The position numbers and the translations under genes were made by a program. The notes below the pieces were generated by a model. The model worked only from the letters and a program-made list of their open reading frames with translations, ran no database searches and was not told the origin of the DNA. This document shows positions 48,661-57,927 of a stretch of 64,000 nucleotides of DNA, piece after piece. Source of the stretch: CAZXWN01 sp964644695 [NCBI: uncultured bacterium] (GTDB taxonomy: Bacteria; UBP4; UBA4092); assembly GCA_964644695.1 (NCBI GenBank), contig CAZXWN010000001.1:650481-714480 (forward strand), given 5' to 3'. How positions within the stretch are numbered: the first letter of the stretch is position 1; each line of letters begins with the position of its first letter.

Positions 48661-48698
48661 CCATTTTTATTCCACAAATCCTTGAAAGGGGTACAGTA

Positions 48699-51458
48699 AT
48701 GGCAAAAGCAAAAAAGCCAGCCACGACATCAAAAACCAAAAAAGCACCTAAATTTGTGTATTTTTTTGGCGGTAAAAAGGCTGACGGCAAAGCAGAAATG
48801 AAGAATCTTCTCGGAGGTAAAGGTGCAAACTTAGCTGAAATGGCTAACTTAGGCATTCCGGTTCCTGCTGGTTTCACCATTACTACCGAAGTCTGCACCT
48901 GTTACTACGAAAACAAGCAGAAGTATCCAGATGGCGTTAAAGCCCAGGTCGAAGCGGCCATGGCCAAAGTTGAAAAAGAAATGGGTGCCAAGTTTGGCGA
49001 TGTTAAAAACCCATTATTAGTCTCCGTCCGGTCCGGCGCCCGTAAATCTATGCCCGGTATGATGGAAACTGTTCTCAATGTCGGTCTGACCGAAAAAACC
49101 ATTCAAGGTATTATTGCCAAAACCAAAAACGAACGGTTTGCATATGATGCTTATCGCAGACTTATCATGATGTATTCCGACGTCGTCATGGAAAAAGCCA
49201 GCGGTCTTGAACCTGAAGAAGGTAAAGGCATTCGCCATCAGCTGGAACATGAAATGGAAGTCATGAAGAAGGCCAACGGCTATAAGCTTGATACCGATCT
49301 AACAGCTGATGATCTCAAAGCTTTGGTGAAAATATTCAAAGCCAAAGTTAAAGAAGTTTTGAAAAAAGACTTTCCAGACGATCCATGGGCTCAGTTGTGG
49401 GGCGGCGTGGGTGCCGTTTTCGCCAGCTGGATGGGCCGTCGTGCAGTAGAATATCGCCGTATTGAAAAGATTCCTCAGGAATGGGGTACCGCTGTTAATG
49501 TCCAGTCCATGGTCTTTGGTAATAAGGGTGACAATTCCGCCACTGGTGTTGCTTTCTCCCGTAACCCGGCCACAGGTGATAACTGGTTCTATGGCGAATG
49601 GCTAGTCAACGCTCAGGGTGAAGATGTCGTCGCCGGTATCCGGACCCCGAATCCGTTGAATAAGAAAATCAAAACTGAAGATACAAAGCACCTTCAGTCC
49701 CTTGAAGAATCCATGCCAAAACTTTATAAAGAATTAGATAGTTACCGCAGTCGTCTTGAAAAACATTACAAAGACATGCAGGACATCGAATTCACTATTG
49801 AAGAAGGCCGTTTATGGATGTTACAGTGCCGTATCGGTAAGCGCACTGGCCCGGCTGCCTTAAAGATGGCCGTAGATATGGTTGGCGAAAAGCTGATCAA
49901 AAAAGATGAAGCCATCATGCGTGTAACTCCAGCTCAGTTGGATGAACTTCTTCACCCGATGGTTGACCCCAAAGCAGAGAAAGATGCTCCCAAATTAGCC
50001 AAGGGACTTCCAGCTGGTCCTGGTGGTGCCTATGGCCAGATTGTCTTCACTGCTGATGAAGCCGAAGTTTGGTTCAAAAAAGGTAAAAAAGTCATCCTCG
50101 TCCGCAACGAAACTTCCCCGGAAGATGTTCATGGAATGCATGTTGCTGAAGCCATTTTGACTGCTAAGGGTGGTATGACCTCCCATGCTGCATTAGTTGC
50201 TCGTGGTTGGGGCAAGTGCTGTATCGTTGGATGTTCTGAACTCCATATCAGTGTTGCTAATAAGACTCTGACCGTTGGTGGACAGGTTCTTAAAGAAGGC
50301 GATTTCATAACCCTTAACGGTACGAAAGGTATCGTCTATAAAGGTTCCGTTGCCTTGATCGCTCCTGACATTAAGGCCAACAAAGAACTGAAATCCTTCA
50401 TGACATGGGTTGATGAATTCCGCACTCTTAAAGTTCGCACCAATGCTGACAGCCCAAAAGATGCCCAACAGGCATTAGCTTTCGGTGCCGAAGGTATCGG
50501 CCTTTGCCGTACAGAACATATGTTCTTTGACCCACAGCGAATCAAAGCTGTTCGTGAAATGATTGTGTCCAAGGATGAAGTTGCACGTCGTAAAGCCGTT
50601 ATGAAACTCCTCCCCTTCCAGAAGAAGGATTTTATGGGTATTCTCGAAGCCATGAAGGGTTTACCGGTTACCATTCGTCTCTTAGACCCACCGTTACATG
50701 AATTCGTCCCACAGGTTGATAAAGACATCATGGAACTGGCTCATGAACTGGGTATTACTTATGATGAACTTAAGAATCGTATTGCTCAGTTACACGAATT
50801 AAACCCCATGCTGGGTCATCGCGGCTGCCGTCTCGGTATCACCTATCCTGAAATTACCGAAATGCAAGCCCGCGCCATTTTCGAAGCTGCGGCAGAACTG
50901 ACCAAGAAAAAAGTTAAAGTCTATCCTGAAGTCATGGTTCCGCTTATTGGTACCAAGGCTGAATTAGATAACCAGAAAGCCATCATCAAAGCTGCTGCTG
51001 ATGCTGTCCAGAAAGAATATAAGGTCAAATTCCCCTACATGATCGGGACTATGATTGAAATTCCGCGGGCTGCTATCCGTGCTGGTGAAATCGCTGAGGA
51101 AGCCGAATTCTTCTCCTTCGGCACCAACGATCTTACTCAGATGTCTTTCGGTTATTCCCGCGATGACATTGGCAGCTTCCTGCCCTACTATCTCGAAAAT
51201 AAGATAGTGAAAGATGATCCCTTCCAGACCATCGATCGTGATGGTGTTGGCTTCCTGATGCAGCATGCAGTTACTGCCGGTCGCAAGACCCGCAAGGACT
51301 TGAAATGCGGTATCTGTGGTGAACATGGTGGAGATCCCAAATCTGTCGAATTCTGCCACTTAATCGGCCTGAATTATGTCAGCTGCTCTCCGTTCCGGGT
51401 TCCAATCGCTCGCTTAGCTGCGGCTCAAGCTGCTATTGAACATAAAAAGAAAAAATAA
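48699..51458 (+). CDS. ppdK: Pyruvate, phosphate dikinase
   Basis: Enzyme of 919 residues converting pyruvate, ATP and phosphate to PEP, AMP and PPi, in either direction, in central carbon metabolism. The N-terminal ATP-grasp part (LLGGKGANLAEM), the swivelling phospho-His in GGMTSHAALVARGWGKCC, and the C-terminal TIM barrel ending with CGICGEHGGDPKSVEF and the VSCSPFRVPIARLAAAQ end are all present. The ATG at 48699 is chosen because GAAAGGGG precedes it and the upstream frame begins on the promoter -35 box itself. Codon choice is visibly biased, with many C-ending codons, consistent with high expression. Confidence 0.96.
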   Translation: MAKAKKPATTSKTKKAPKFVYFFGGKKADGKAEMKNLLGGKGANLAEMANLGIPVPAGFTITTEVCTCYYENKQKYPDGVKAQVEAAMAKVEKEMGAKFGDVKNPLLVSVRSGARKSMPGMMETVLNVGLTEKTIQGIIAKTKNERFAYDAYRRLIMMYSDVVMEKASGLEPEEGKGIRHQLEHEMEVMKKANGYKLDTDLTADDLKALVKIFKAKVKEVLKKDFPDDPWAQLWGGVGAVFASWMGRRAVEYRRIEKIPQEWGTAVNVQSMVFGNKGDNSATGVAFSRNPATGDNWFYGEWLVNAQGEDVVAGIRTPNPLNKKIKTEDTKHLQSLEESMPKLYKELDSYRSRLEKHYKDMQDIEFTIEEGRLWMLQCRIGKRTGPAALKMAVDMVGEKLIKKDEAIMRVTPAQLDELLHPMVDPKAEKDAPKLAKGLPAGPGGAYGQIVFTADEAEVWFKKGKKVILVRNETSPEDVHGMHVAEAILTAKGGMTSHAALVARGWGKCCIVGCSELHISVANKTLTVGGQVLKEGDFITLNGTKGIVYKGSVALIAPDIKANKELKSFMTWVDEFRTLKVRTNADSPKDAQQALAFGAEGIGLCRTEHMFFDPQRIKAVREMIVSKDEVARRKAVMKLLPFQKKDFMGILEAMKGLPVTIRLLDPPLHEFVPQVDKDIMELAHELGITYDELKNRIAQLHELNPMLGHRGCRLGITYPEITEMQARAIFEAAAELTKKKVKVYPEVMVPLIGTKAELDNQKAIIKAAADAVQKEYKVKFPYMIGTMIEIPRAAIRAGEIAEEAEFFSFGTNDLTQMSFGYSRDDIGSFLPYYLENKIVKDDPFQTIDRDGVGFLMQHAVTAGRKTRKDLKCGICGEHGGDPKSVEFCHLIGLNYVSCSPFRVPIARLAAAQAAIEHKKKK

Positions 51459-51470
51459 GGTTAAAATAGA

Positions 51471-51508
51471 AACCCCGGTCAGAACAAACTGACCGGGGTT
51501 CTTTTTTT
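51471..51508 (+). terminator. Rho-independent terminator of ppdK
   Basis: A 12-bp GC-rich stem (aaccccggtcag / ctgaccggggtt) with a 6-base loop is followed by a seven-T run. It lies 12 bases after the ppdK stop codon. A clear, strong terminator. Confidence 0.93.
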
Positions 51509-51525
51509 ATATTGGGAATCTAATT

Positions 51526-52821
51526 TTAGAAAACGGAAACGACTAAACCACTTAAAGGTTTTGGATAGAAATATGTGGACTTCTGAGGCATCATGCGGCC
51601 TGCTGCACAGATTTTCTTAACATCATGAATATCCGGGGTCCTTAAGATGAAAGCATACTCAAAATCACCTTTATCTATTTTTTCGAGCGCCTCTGAATAA
51701 CTATGGGAATAGCCGGTATTCTTATATAATTGCTCTGACTTATTCAAATCAAATATCTCTTGAATGATTTTATCCCGTACTATTTCGGTATCCAGTTTGT
51801 TTTCAGATTTTACATCCTTTTTATAAACCAGCAGATGATAGTTCCCATCATAAAAACCAATAACATTTTGACTAGGTTTATACTTATTCATCTCATCAAT
51901 TAGCCATGAACGTGATTTCAACTGAGTTTTCATCGGAGAGGATATGATTTTGAAATCCACACCCAATTTATCCATTAAGGATAGATTGTCGAGGTTATTC
52001 GTTGATTTAACTAACCTATGAGTGGGTGCAATAAATAAATCACTATCATCCATGTTTGCCAAAAACATCATGATGTAATTTGAAGGGTGAGTGTCTGGTA
52101 TTGCTGGGTTTTCACGCTTGAGCTTATCTCTATATTCCAGGGCTGCACCATAGCGATGATGTCCATCGGCAATCAATAAACTTTTATTCTTCATTGATTT
52201 CTGAAGCAGCTTTAAAACTACTGGATCATCAATTTTCCAGAATCTATGGAGGGTCCCATTACCATCTTTCAGACGAATATCAGGTTTTCCCTGAACAGCA
52301 GATTTCAACAATGTCTGAATTGTCATTTTCCTGTCTTCATAAAGACAATATACAGGCTCTAAATGAGCTTCTGTATCAGATAATAATTGCATCCGATCCA
52401 ATCTCGGGGTTGGGAATGTAACTTCATGAGGTATCACCATTCCAGATTCATACGATTCAACTTTAACCAAGGAAATAAAACCAGACAGTGATTTTTTTAT
52501 TTTTTTCCGACCGGGGATTAGGGCAATATCTGAATCTACCGAGTAGTCCAGAGTATAGAAATATATTGCAGGTAATTCATCTTGAATCATTACCTGTTTT
52601 TTGATCCATGCCTGCAATTTCCGCCGAACTGATTGATAGGGTTTATCATCCTGAGTAGGTTTAGCTAATGTCAGGTGAATGTAGTTATACGGATTGGTCT
52701 TTCTAAAAGCAGCCAGCTGCTTTGGGGATATCACATCGTAAGGGGGAACAAATAGTGATGAAGGGTCATTTATCTGAACTGAATTATAACGATAACCTCT
52801 GAAGGGATGTATTTCAGCCAC
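51526..52821 (-). CDS. DUF1015 family protein
   Basis: Protein of 431 residues of the DUF1015 family, found widely in bacteria and of unproved function. Conserved segments are PFRGYRYN at the start, PPYDVISPKQLA, FIHLTLAKP-like NYIHLTLAKP, LLIADGHHRYGAAL and the end PEKSTYFYPKP-like MPQKSTYFYPKP. The true start is the GTG at 52821: GAGGAG lies 6 bases before it, and the TTG at 52836 overlaps that site. It converges on ppdK and stands alone. Confidence 0.88.
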   Translation of the reverse strand: MAEIHPFRGYRYNSVQINDPSSLFVPPYDVISPKQLAAFRKTNPYNYIHLTLAKPTQDDKPYQSVRRKLQAWIKKQVMIQDELPAIYFYTLDYSVDSDIALIPGRKKIKKSLSGFISLVKVESYESGMVIPHEVTFPTPRLDRMQLLSDTEAHLEPVYCLYEDRKMTIQTLLKSAVQGKPDIRLKDGNGTLHRFWKIDDPVVLKLLQKSMKNKSLLIADGHHRYGAALEYRDKLKRENPAIPDTHPSNYIMMFLANMDDSDLFIAPTHRLVKSTNNLDNLSLMDKLGVDFKIISSPMKTQLKSRSWLIDEMNKYKPSQNVIGFYDGNYHLLVYKKDVKSENKLDTEIVRDKIIQEIFDLNKSEQLYKNTGYSHSYSEALEKIDKGDFEYAFILRTPDIHDVKKICAAGRMMPQKSTYFYPKPLSGLVVSVF

Positions 52822-52973
52822 GGATTCTCCTCGCAATTATAATAATACAATCAACAAATATCTCTTATTTAAGATAACATATTCGTAGAGTCTGTTAAAA
52901 TGAAATGCCATACAGATTCCATTTCATTTATATCCCTACTGCTAAAATAATTTACCGTTTTGAGGAGTATTTC

Positions 52974-53396
52974 ATGGCGTTGGAACAAACTGTCGTTTTA
53001 CTTAAACCAGATACTGTAAGAAGAAAATTAATAGGTGAAATTCTTCGTCGTATTGAACAAAAGAACTTTAAAATTCTTGGAATGAAATTTATCCAATGGG
53101 ATCGACAAATTGCTGAGAACTTTTACTGTATTCATAAAGGCAAGAGTTTTTATGAGGAACTAATTGAATTTATTACATCAGGTCCAATAGTAGCCCTTTG
53201 CCTTGAAGGTGAAAATGCGATCCATCAAATTAGGAAAATGATGGGAGCTACCAATCCCATGGATTCGGCACCAGGTACTATCCGCGGAGATTTAACTCTT
53301 GAGCATCAGTATAATTTAATACACGGATCCGATTCTATGGAATCAGTATCCAGAGAATTACCTATCGTCTTCAGAGAAGAAGAGTTAATAAAATAA
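52974..53396 (+). CDS. ndk: Nucleoside diphosphate kinase
   Basis: Kinase of 140 residues, the usual size, which balances NTP pools through a phospho-His. The start EQTVVLLKPD is typical and the family pattern continues through MMGATNPMDSAPGTIRGDL. The catalytic His should lie in the NLIHGSDSMESV segment (NxxHGSDS). GAGGAG precedes the ATG at 52974; the longer upstream frame to 52905 has no support. It overlaps nothing and is 2 bases from tatD, forming an operon. Confidence 0.95.
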   Translation: MALEQTVVLLKPDTVRRKLIGEILRRIEQKNFKILGMKFIQWDRQIAENFYCIHKGKSFYEELIEFITSGPIVALCLEGENAIHQIRKMMGATNPMDSAPGTIRGDLTLEHQYNLIHGSDSMESVSRELPIVFREEELIK

Positions 53397-53398
53397 AC

Positions 53399-54172
53399 AT
53401 GCAATTCATTGACACACATGCACATTTAGATGATGAAGCTTATTCCGAAGATTTGGATCATGTCATCAGCAGAGCTCAGGAACAAGGTGTAACTCAGATA
53501 ATCAATATCGCTCAAGATATAAAAAGCAGCAAACGGAATATTGAACTGTCCAAAATTTATAAAAATCTGTTTCCTACAGCAGGAGTACATCCTCACCTGG
53601 CCAGAGAATATCAAGTATCAGATGCGGATGAGTTATTAAAAATGGCACAAAATGGTTTAATTGTTGCCATCGGTGAAATTGGACTAGATTATCACTATAA
53701 TTTTTCTGCGCCTGACAACCAAATTGACGTTTTGAAGGTAATGTTAGATATTGCAAGCGAAACCCAATTACCGGTCATTATTCATTCGCGAGAATCAGAT
53801 AGGGATATGCTCAATATTTTGGAACAATACAATGGGAAAGTTAATGGTGTAATCCATTGTTTTTCTGGGAATTATGAAATGTTAAGCCATGTGTTAGATT
53901 ATGGTTATTACATTAGTGTTGCTGGTCCAGTGACATTCAAAAAATCTGACGACTTAAGGGCAATATTAAAAAAGGTATCCATGGACCGATTGCTTACGGA
54001 AACAGACTCACCTTATCTCACCCCTGTACCATATAGAGGTAAGAGAAACGAACCTTTTCATGTGAAAACAGTTTCGGAATTTCTTGCAGACTGGTTAAAC
54101 ATTGATAAAGAAATATTTGCACAGAGGTTATGGGATAACGCACATCGTTTGTTCAATATCCCTTTAACTTGA
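53399..54172 (+). CDS. tatD: TatD-family metal-dependent DNase
   Basis: Protein of 257 residues with the TatD TIM-barrel metal site: FIDTHAHLDDE at the start, GVHPHLA, GEIGLDYHY, VIIHSRESD, GVIHCFSGN and LTETDSPYLTPVP. Members act as 3'-5' exonucleases or D-aminoacyl-tRNA deacylase-like hydrolases. It starts 3 bases after the ndk stop. All metal ligands appear intact. Confidence 0.93.
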   Translation: MQFIDTHAHLDDEAYSEDLDHVISRAQEQGVTQIINIAQDIKSSKRNIELSKIYKNLFPTAGVHPHLAREYQVSDADELLKMAQNGLIVAIGEIGLDYHYNFSAPDNQIDVLKVMLDIASETQLPVIIHSRESDRDMLNILEQYNGKVNGVIHCFSGNYEMLSHVLDYGYYISVAGPVTFKKSDDLRAILKKVSMDRLLTETDSPYLTPVPYRGKRNEPFHVKTVSEFLADWLNIDKEIFAQRLWDNAHRLFNIPLT

Positions 54173-54244
54173 CGAGTTAGAATGATTTGGATAGGATTAA
54201 AACACTTTTTCTATCCTGATTTAGATGGTTTTGGAGGAAATCAA

Positions 54245-56020
54245 ATGTTAAACAAGCAATTTTTCAGCACTGTCGCAATAATGTTATTTACTGCCACCCA
54301 TTTATTAGCACAAAGTAGCGAAAGTACTTATGATGCGAAATTACCCAAAGGGGTTGTTGCCACCTATAAGGGTGGAAAAATAACATCAAATGAATTTGAA
54401 AAACATCTTAGGACTCTTCCGATGGGTACATGGTTTAATCCCATGGAACGAAATAACAAAACGCCTATGGTGGAAGAATTAAAACAATTCGTACAATATA
54501 AATTGATTTATCCTCAAGCAATTAAGGACAAGATTGATCAGATTAATGTTAATAAATGGGCAATTTCAATGACCGAAGATTCCAAAATCTTAAACAAACT
54601 ATATGATCAGGAAGTAAGGTCAAAAATTGCAGTTACTGAACAAGATGCACAGGAATACTACAATACACATAAACAGGAATTTGAAATTCCAGAATACTAT
54701 AAAATACGGAATATTTTTGTAGATTTATCAACAACAAAGCGACCAACAGAGGCAGACAGACAAGAAGGATTATCAAAGATCAATAAAGCTTATTCCAAAC
54801 TAAAAACAGGGGCAAATTTTATTGATGTTGCGAAAGAGTTTTCTGAGGACGACATATCTACCCGAGGAGAAGTAAAGGGTGAGTTTCTGACAAAGGACAT
54901 ACCTAATGCTCCAAAAAAACGGCTAGCATTTCCCCTGGAAAGTGCAGCAATCAACATAAAACCAGGTGAATACACCAGTGTTTTAACCACTTCCAAAGGC
55001 TACCATATTTTGTACTTGGAAGAGCATCGGTTAGGTTTTATTAACCCCTTTGAAGAAGTAAAATCAGCAGCCTTGGATCGCGTGAAAGTTGAGAAGGCTC
55101 CAAAACTTCAGAATGCAGTTGTTAGCCAAGCAACCACCTCAGTAAAACTAACAATCAATTACGACATCCTTAAAGATACAACGGCATCTTCTGACAATAA
55201 AATACTTATAGATTCACCATATCGTAAAATAAGTTTCGGTGAGTTCAAATTCCGTGTGGCACGAACAGCAATGGTGTCTCCAAATGAATATAAGGATTTT
55301 CTAGACAAGTCTAATTTTTTAATGTTATTACAATTAGCTGATTATGGACGGATATTAAAAATCAACAAAGAAGCAAGTGTAATAGACGACATTGCGGGTT
55401 ATAAAACAAAATTCTTGGCTGAGCAATGGCTCTCAAAAAAGATTAATGAACAAGTAAAAATAACGGACACTGATGTAAAAAACTATTATGATCAAAACAC
55501 CGGTCGGTTTATGACAGGGAAAGAATACTTAGCCCGACAGATTTACATCAAATTTGATAAAAATTCTCAAAACAGATCAGAATTGATGACACAATCAAAA
55601 GCAACAATAGATATGGTACTTCAAAAACTAAAAAATGGAACAGATTTTAGCGACTTAGCAAGGCAATACTCTAGTATCGACAATGCAAAAAATGGCGGAC
55701 TAGTGGAATGGACGCAACAAGGACCTCAGGGAAGAATATTTGACATGACCATAAGTAAAATGACTGTAGGACAAATATCTGATGTCGTTCCAATGCCTGA
55801 TGGATTCCAAATAATAAAACTTGAGAACATTAGGGGGCCTTTCCAAATGACCTTCGAAGAAAGTCAGGATAAAGCTCGTAGTTATGTAACCGCTGAAAGG
55901 CAGTATGATACTTTAACAAAAGTTAAAATAAACATTCTGAAGAGTGGATATTTCAAATACGACTCAACCCAGTTGAGTGAATTATTTGACAGAATAATTA
56001 ACAAATCAGGAACAAAATAG
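54245..56020 (+). CDS. Periplasmic peptidyl-prolyl isomerase with two parvulin domains
   Basis: Exported SurA/PrsA-like foldase of 591 residues. A signal peptide (residues 1-23, cleaved near LLAQ) is followed by an N-terminal helical region, parvulin domain 1 (about 147-265: YYKIRNIFVDL ... SKGYHILYLEEHR), a second helical region, and parvulin domain 2 (about 424-528: YLARQIYIKF ... MPDGFQIIKLENIRG). The start at 54245 is chosen because TTGGAGG lies 6 bases upstream; an upstream ATG at 54182 would bury the signal peptide. Its likely job is folding outer-membrane or secreted proteins. Confidence 0.88.
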   Translation: MLNKQFFSTVAIMLFTATHLLAQSSESTYDAKLPKGVVATYKGGKITSNEFEKHLRTLPMGTWFNPMERNNKTPMVEELKQFVQYKLIYPQAIKDKIDQINVNKWAISMTEDSKILNKLYDQEVRSKIAVTEQDAQEYYNTHKQEFEIPEYYKIRNIFVDLSTTKRPTEADRQEGLSKINKAYSKLKTGANFIDVAKEFSEDDISTRGEVKGEFLTKDIPNAPKKRLAFPLESAAINIKPGEYTSVLTTSKGYHILYLEEHRLGFINPFEEVKSAALDRVKVEKAPKLQNAVVSQATTSVKLTINYDILKDTTASSDNKILIDSPYRKISFGEFKFRVARTAMVSPNEYKDFLDKSNFLMLLQLADYGRILKINKEASVIDDIAGYKTKFLAEQWLSKKINEQVKITDTDVKNYYDQNTGRFMTGKEYLARQIYIKFDKNSQNRSELMTQSKATIDMVLQKLKNGTDFSDLARQYSSIDNAKNGGLVEWTQQGPQGRIFDMTISKMTVGQISDVVPMPDGFQIIKLENIRGPFQMTFEESQDKARSYVTAERQYDTLTKVKINILKSGYFKYDSTQLSELFDRIINKSGTK

Positions 56021-56042
56021 ATTGTTTATCAAAATAATAGTT

Positions 56043-56076
56043 AAAATAAGGGGCCGACTATTCGGTCCCTTATTTT
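56043..56076 (+). terminator. Terminator between the PPIase and MshEN-DnaA genes
   Basis: aaaataaggg and cccttatttt pair around a shorter inner stem (ccga/tcgg), with T-rich sequence at the end. It lies 22 bases past the PPIase stop codon and suggests the next gene has its own promoter, although none was confirmed. Confidence 0.8.
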
Positions 56077-56142
56077 ATTGATATTGTATAACAGAGTTTA
56101 ATGTGATAATTTAACGATGAGAATGAATTATCGGAGCGAAAC

Positions 56143-57843
56143 ATGTCGGACGCTTTTGTGAAAAGAATTGGTGAACTTCTTATTGAATCGCAGTTAATTT
56201 CACCTGCAAATTTAGAAGAAGCTCTTGAATATCAAAAACTAGAGTATAAACCCTTGGGTAAGATATTAGTTGAAATGAATTATATTACTCAAGAGGACTT
56301 AGACAGTGTTTTAAAAAAACACCTAATCACTATTTATGTGAACCCAAGAACTTTTACAGTTCGTAATCCTGAATTATTAGTTAAAATCCCCAAAGATGTT
56401 GCATATAAATGGAATTGTATTCCATATGATATTATTGGAGATGAACTGTCTGTTGTAATGGAAAATCCATATAATATTGACGCTTTGATTGAATTGCATG
56501 ATGTATCCCAGATGAGGATTAGACCACTCCGGGCAGATTCTATAGCCATTTCCGAGGTTTTGAACCGTATCTATGATAAACAGGAAGAATTTGATGAAAC
56601 CTTGAACGAGGAAACTCCACAGGAAATAGCTGCAGACACGGATGTTCTAACACCACTTTCTTTTGATGTAACACCTGAATTACCTTCATTAAATGAAAAT
56701 GATGCTTTTAAAGATTTATTCAAAAACCTTGGTTTAGACTCAAGTGATAATGCAATAAACGATATATTAAGCTCAACTATCAGCGAAGATTTCGAACTTC
56801 CCCCAATTAATGATAGTGATACTAATATTTCCGATGAAAAAGTTGCCAATACAAAAGATGAATTAGAAGACACAATTACTAATAACACTAATATTGACAT
56901 ACCAGAAATCACACTTGAGAACAATCCAATTCCTATAGAAGAACATCAAGCCTCATCAGAAGAAAAGACTGAAACTCAACGACCATGGAGTGTAATTCCT
57001 CAAGAACAAATTGCTTTTGGTGAGGATTCGGTAAAAAAACACGAGAGCAAACTACCCATATCATATCTAACATTCGATAACTTTGTTGTAGCACCAAGCA
57101 ACCAATTAGCTTGGGCTGCTGCACAAAACGTTGTTGCACAACCTGGCGTAGGGTTTAATCCATTGTTTATTTACGGTGGCGTCGGGCTTGGGAAAACCCA
57201 CTTATCAAATGCAATAGGAAATGCTTTAGCAAAAAAATACCCTAAAGCAAAGATTAGTTATATATCTATTGATACTTTTGTTCGAGAATTAATTGATGCT
57301 GTTGAACATGGTGATTTAAAAAACTTTCGAGCTCGATACCGTAATTTGGATTTGTTGCTAGTAGATGATGTCCAGTTTTTGAGCGGTCAGGAGAGAACAC
57401 AGGAAGAATTTTTCTATGTTTTCGAACAATTATACAGATCTAATGGTCAGATGGTAATAACTTCGGATAGGCTCCCCAGACAAATAGATAAACTAGAAGA
57501 TCGCCTAAGATCTCGATTCGAAGGTGGTTTATTAGTTGATGTTCAAATTCCTGACCTGGAGACAAGAATCGCCATATTTAGAAAAAAAATCGCAGCTCGC
57601 GGCATGGAAGTTGATGATAATGTTGCACGATTAGTTGCCACAAGACTAGCGTCCAATATAAGAGAATTAGAGGGTGTTGCAAATCGAATACTAGCACAAT
57701 GCCAGTTAATGCAAGAACCTATATCCGCAGAAATGGTTCAGCAAATTCTTGAAACTGTGGCACCTACTGAAACAATACAAAAACAACCAACCAATCCAGT
57801 GGTAACAAAACCAGGGTCTCTACCTTCAGAAGGTTTTCGCTAG
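56143..57843 (+). CDS. MshEN domain fused to a DnaA-type AAA+ ATPase
   Basis: Protein of 566 residues with an unusual make-up. Residues about 8-60 hold two MshEN-type motifs exactly as known for c-di-GMP binding: RIGELLIESQLI followed by SPANLEEALEYQ, then a 5-residue spacer, then PLGKILVEMNYI and TQEDLDSVLKKH. The MshEN C-lobe follows to about 150, then an acidic low-complexity linker (about 150-300). Residues 305-545 form a DnaA-type ATPase: Walker A GGVGLGKTH (about 345), Walker B LLLVDDVQF, sensor 1 VITSD, arginine finger region RLRSRFEGG and sensor 2 NIRELEG. The DnaA DNA-binding domain IV is absent. It cannot replace DnaA; it may be an Hda-like regulator or a pilus-related ATPase. Confidence 0.88.
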   Translation: MSDAFVKRIGELLIESQLISPANLEEALEYQKLEYKPLGKILVEMNYITQEDLDSVLKKHLITIYVNPRTFTVRNPELLVKIPKDVAYKWNCIPYDIIGDELSVVMENPYNIDALIELHDVSQMRIRPLRADSIAISEVLNRIYDKQEEFDETLNEETPQEIAADTDVLTPLSFDVTPELPSLNENDAFKDLFKNLGLDSSDNAINDILSSTISEDFELPPINDSDTNISDEKVANTKDELEDTITNNTNIDIPEITLENNPIPIEEHQASSEEKTETQRPWSVIPQEQIAFGEDSVKKHESKLPISYLTFDNFVVAPSNQLAWAAAQNVVAQPGVGFNPLFIYGGVGLGKTHLSNAIGNALAKKYPKAKISYISIDTFVRELIDAVEHGDLKNFRARYRNLDLLLVDDVQFLSGQERTQEEFFYVFEQLYRSNGQMVITSDRLPRQIDKLEDRLRSRFEGGLLVDVQIPDLETRIAIFRKKIAARGMEVDDNVARLVATRLASNIRELEGVANRILAQCQLMQEPISAEMVQQILETVAPTETIQKQPTNPVVTKPGSLPSEGFR

Positions 57844-57927
57844 TTAATCTAGTATAATTGACATGAACTTTTTATGATGATAATTTGATTGTTATTGATA
57901 AATTATTATTTACCACTAATCATTTGA

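Larger units (their letters stand above)
48361..48698. other. Intergenic region upstream of ppdK
   Basis: The 338 bases hold hairpin repeat copy 2 (48379), a good promoter (48549) and a leader hairpin (48639). Very short frames exist but none is convincing. I see no tRNA or known small RNA. Confidence 0.5.

Noticed and set aside
50336-50731. 131-residue minus-strand frames inside ppdK (also 50964-51359)
   Set aside because: Antisense shadows of a strongly codon-biased gene; no ribosome-binding site or known motif.
56143-57843. True replication initiator DnaA with a nearby oriC
   Set aside because: The DNA-binding domain IV is missing, and no cluster of DnaA boxes is near. Isolated TTATCCACA matches (4020-4028 and complement at 63445-63453) lie inside other genes.
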